A stretch of 64,000 nucleotides of DNA, taken from Zobellella iuensis (GTDB lineage Bacteria > Pseudomonadota > Gammaproteobacteria > Enterobacterales > Aeromonadaceae). The notes under the pieces are model-generated. The model made no database searches and was not told where the DNA came from. It saw only the letters and a program-made list of their open reading frames with translations. The stretch spans positions 1 through 64,000 of the forward strand of contig NZ_JAERTZ010000004.1 of NCBI RefSeq assembly GCF_016746085.1. The letters are read 5' to 3'. Both the position numbers and the translations under genes were made by a program. Positions 62,102-64,000 of the stretch are shown here, piece by piece (position 1 is the first letter of the stretch; the number at the start of each line of letters is the position of its first letter).

Positions 62102-62533
62102 CTATCCGGCCCGGGAAAACTTGAGCAAGCGGCGCAGATCGCCGAGCAGGGCCTTGCCGGTCAGCCGGTCCTGCTGCTCGTCGCCGCTCAGGGCATAGCG
62201 CATAACGAGCTGGCCGGGCGGATCCGCGATATAGACAAAGCCGGCCTCCAGCCCGGGCCCGGCCGGCAGCTGCACCACCACCACCCGTTCCTGGTCCCGT
62301 CCCAGGGCGAGGTCGACGTTGTGCAGCAAGGGGCCCGCATCGGCGCAGTGGCCGCACTCCGGCGCCAAAGGCAGCAGCAGCCGCCACTGTCGTGCCCCTT
62401 CTATCCGCCCTTCCACCCATTCCCCCTGGCCCTTGACCCCGGGCGTGAACCAGCCCTGCTGCAGGGTGATCCAGGCCAGGGCCACCGGCAGCAGGAACAC
62501 CCCCATCAACACCAACACCGGTTTATGCTTCAT
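62102..62533 (-). CDS. Membrane-anchored CGHC protein of the oxidase assembly operon
   Basis: A 143-residue protein with an N-terminal anchor (about residues 5-24) and a soluble part carrying C60-G-H-C63 after LLLPLAPE, the pattern of a thioredoxin-like redox site. It lies between SURF1 (11-base overlap) and CtaA (8-base gap), so it should help oxidase assembly, perhaps reducing CuA-site cysteines or passing copper. Not named in my knowledge; often annotated only as hypothetical. Confidence 0.78.
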   Translation of the reverse strand: MKHKPVLVLMGVFLLPVALAWITLQQGWFTPGVKGQGEWVEGRIEGARQWRLLLPLAPECGHCADAGPLLHNVDLALGRDQERVVVVQLPAGPGLEAGFVYIADPPGQLVMRYALSGDEQQDRLTGKALLGDLRRLLKFSRAG

Positions 62534-63197
62534 GCCGCCTCCGATAAAACACCAACGCCGCCACCCATACCGCCAGGGCCATGGCGAACCACTGCACCGC
62601 ATAGCCCAGATGGCGCTCCGGCCCCATCACCACCGGCTGCCACTCGGCTCCCTCCACCTCCAGCCGCAACACGAACGGCAGCGTCCGCTGGCCCCAGCGG
62701 GCAAGCAACAGCTCGGGATCCAGCCCATGGATGCGTTGTGCCTGGGGATCCGGGGCACCGCCCAGGGACAGGGGCGGCCGATAAGGCCGGACCAGGGCCC
62801 CGCTCAACTGCACCGCACCTTCCGGCACCGTCACCACCGGCAGCCGGCGCCGATCCGCATCCGCCGGCCACCAGCCGGTATCCACCGCCAACAGACCGTA
62901 GGGGGTCTGCAATGGCCGGATCAGGCGGTAGCCCACCCGCCCCTCCTGGATCTGGTTGTCGAGAAAGAGATCGCCGCCGGCCAGATAAACGCCCCCGACA
63001 TCCAGGCGATAACCGAAGGGGGTATCTATGGTCAGGGCTTCATCCAGCTCCAGGACAATGTCGCGTCGCTGCTGCCATTCCTGCAGCAGCTGGCGCTTGT
63101 CATCGGCCCGGGACAGCTGCCAGATACCCATGGTGACCATCAGCGTGGTCATCAGCAGGGTCAGCGCCAATAGTCCCCAACTTTTTCCTATACTCAA
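62523..63197 (-). CDS. SURF1-family cytochrome oxidase assembly protein
   Basis: A 224-residue protein with helices at both ends (residues 8-28 and 198-217) and a periplasmic domain. GIWQLSRADDKRQLL near 24, VGGVYLAGGDLFLDNQ near 67, GYRLIRPL near 88, VDTGWWPAD near 105 and GPERHLGYAVQWFAMAL near 190 match SURF1/Shy1. Promotes heme A insertion into subunit I. Confidence 0.92.
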   Translation of the reverse strand: MSIGKSWGLLALTLLMTTLMVTMGIWQLSRADDKRQLLQEWQQRRDIVLELDEALTIDTPFGYRLDVGGVYLAGGDLFLDNQIQEGRVGYRLIRPLQTPYGLLAVDTGWWPADADRRRLPVVTVPEGAVQLSGALVRPYRPPLSLGGAPDPQAQRIHGLDPELLLARWGQRTLPFVLRLEVEGAEWQPVVMGPERHLGYAVQWFAMALAVWVAALVFYRRRHEA

Positions 63198-63223
63198 GAC
63201 CTAGTCTCTCCAGGAAACGATTG

Positions 63224-63430
63224 ATGTTGTTCAAACTACTGATTGTTTTGCTGTTATTGATGATGATCGGCAACCTGCTGCTGGGCCTCAGGGCCATGCT
63301 CGGCAACCGGGATCCGGCGCTGATGGCCCGCTACATCGGCCGGCGGCTGCTGTTTGCCGTCATCATACTGCTGCTGTTGATCGCCGCCATGGCCAGCGGC
63401 TTGCTGGTGCCCCATCCCACTCCGGGATAA
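63224..63430 (+). CDS. DUF2909 twin-transmembrane protein
   Basis: A 68-residue protein with two hydrophobic helices (about 3-22 and 44-63) around a basic loop (NRDPALMARYIGRRLL). Small proteins of this kind sit between coxIII and SURF1 on the opposite strand in many gammaproteobacteria, as here. ATG 63224 has AGGAAA 6 bases upstream; TTG 63221 is an alternative. Confidence 0.78.
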   Translation: MLFKLLIVLLLLMMIGNLLLGLRAMLGNRDPALMARYIGRRLLFAVIILLLLIAAMASGLLVPHPTPG

Positions 63431-63448
63431 GGCATCATATGAATCCAA

Positions 63449-64000
63449 TTACAGAATATAGACAAAGACAAACAGACAAAGCCAGACCACGTCCACGAAA
63501 TGCCAGTACCAGCTGCTGGCCTGAAAGCCGAAATGCTGAGCCGGGGTGAAATGTCCCTTGTTGACCCTGAGCCACATGATGAACAGCATCAGGGTACCCA
63601 GAGTCACGTGGGCACCGTGGAAACCGGTGAGCAGGAAGAAAGTATTGCCGTAGATGCCGGAGTCCAGCCGCAGGCCCAGATCCCGGTAGGCATGCACGTA
63701 CTCCCAGGCCTGCAGACCCAGGAACAGCGCCCCCAGCAGCACGGTCCCGCCCAGCCACTGCTTAAGCCGGGCCCGCTGCTCCTGCAGCAGCGCCAGATGG
63801 GCAAAGTGCACCGTCACCGAGGAGGTCAGCAGTATGATGGTGTTGACAAGCGGCAGGCCGAACCAACCCATGGCGGTGGTTTCGATGCCCCCCGGGGTCA
63901 GCACCAGGGGCCAGATCGGATTAAATTCGGGCCACAGCACCTCATGGGTCATGGCATTGTTGCCGGCGCCGCCCAACCAGGGCACCGCCAGCACCCGGGC
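63449..64000 (-). CDS. Cytochrome c oxidase subunit III, C-terminal part (cut by window edge)
   Basis: The visible 180-odd residues contain four or five helices: GLPLVNTIILLTSSVTVHFAHLALL, QAWEYVHAY, FFLLTGFHGAHVTLGTLMLFIMWLR and SSWYWHFVDVVWLCLFVFVYIL, the last two being the C-terminal signature of aa3-type subunit III. The frame continues past position 64000, so the N terminus is outside. Upstream subunits I and II are presumably to the right on the minus strand. Confidence 0.93.
   Translation of the reverse strand, partial: ARVLAVPWLGGAGNNAMTHEVLWPEFNPIWPLVLTPGGIETTAMGWFGLPLVNTIILLTSSVTVHFAHLALLQEQRARLKQWLGGTVLLGALFLGLQAWEYVHAYRDLGLRLDSGIYGNTFFLLTGFHGAHVTLGTLMLFIMWLRVNKGHFTPAQHFGFQASSWYWHFVDVVWLCLFVFVYIL

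Overview
The window comes from a high-GC marine-type gammaproteobacterium. Core genes (hslVU-rraA, zapB, cysE, fieF, priA, rpmE, argS, trmA, and a ctaA/cyoE/SURF1/cytochrome oxidase block) most resemble Aeromonadales such as Oceanimonas, Zobellella or Oceanisphaera. That placement is an inference from gene content and order; no search was run.

Positions 1-5951 are an AT-rich gene-cassette array of a chromosomal integron. All cassette genes are on the + strand, each is short-spaced, and eight attC sites can be recognised by their inverted R''/R' ends. The integrase and attI must lie left of position 1. Cassette products include a minimal nucleotidyltransferase, a secreted protein, a DUF2441-like protein, a possible nuclease, a HEPN protein, a 553-residue orphan and a 56-residue orphan. 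The last attC (5631-5756) is of the Vibrio cholerae repeat (VCR) type. Base composition changes sharply at about 5.95-6.3 kb.

Positions 6.3-20.7 kb hold an MFS transporter, a periplasmic Ntn-hydrolase, an ADP-ribosylglycohydrolase homologue that has lost its metal ligands, a five-unit tandem array of palindromes, an EEP phosphohydrolase, and a minus-strand run of ABC ATPase, FtsX-type permease, HlyD adaptor and a P1B-5 type metal ATPase fused to hemerythrin. A translationally coupled AMP-phosphorylase-like/PRPP-synthetase-like pair follows.

Positions 20.7-26.8 kb form a probable imino-acid or opine-type catabolic locus: AraC regulator, proC, TRAP transporter dctPQM, and an ornithine cyclodeaminase-family enzyme. 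Positions 26.8-34.8 kb hold a beta-CASP nuclease, a universal stress protein, a flavin reductase followed by a glyoxalase-family remnant, two paralogous secreted proteins (one with a META domain), two overlapping LysE exporters, LysR and yjjG.

Positions 35-42 kb are a nitrogen-related block: allE with a divergent LysR, a polar amino-acid ABC transporter operon ending in an RpiR regulator, and a GntR/FCD regulator with a likely operator over its own promoter. From 42 kb to the end the window is mostly housekeeping: trmA, malic enzyme, a secreted nuclease, rpmE, priA, argS, an FtsN-like SPOR protein, hslVU with a sigma-32 type promoter, rraA, yjjPB, zapB, cysE, fieF, trmL, a MATE pump, and a minus-strand cytochrome c oxidase assembly operon (subunit III, SURF1, a CGHC protein, CtaA, CyoE, SCO) cut by the window edge. 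No tRNA, rRNA, CRISPR array or insertion sequence was seen.
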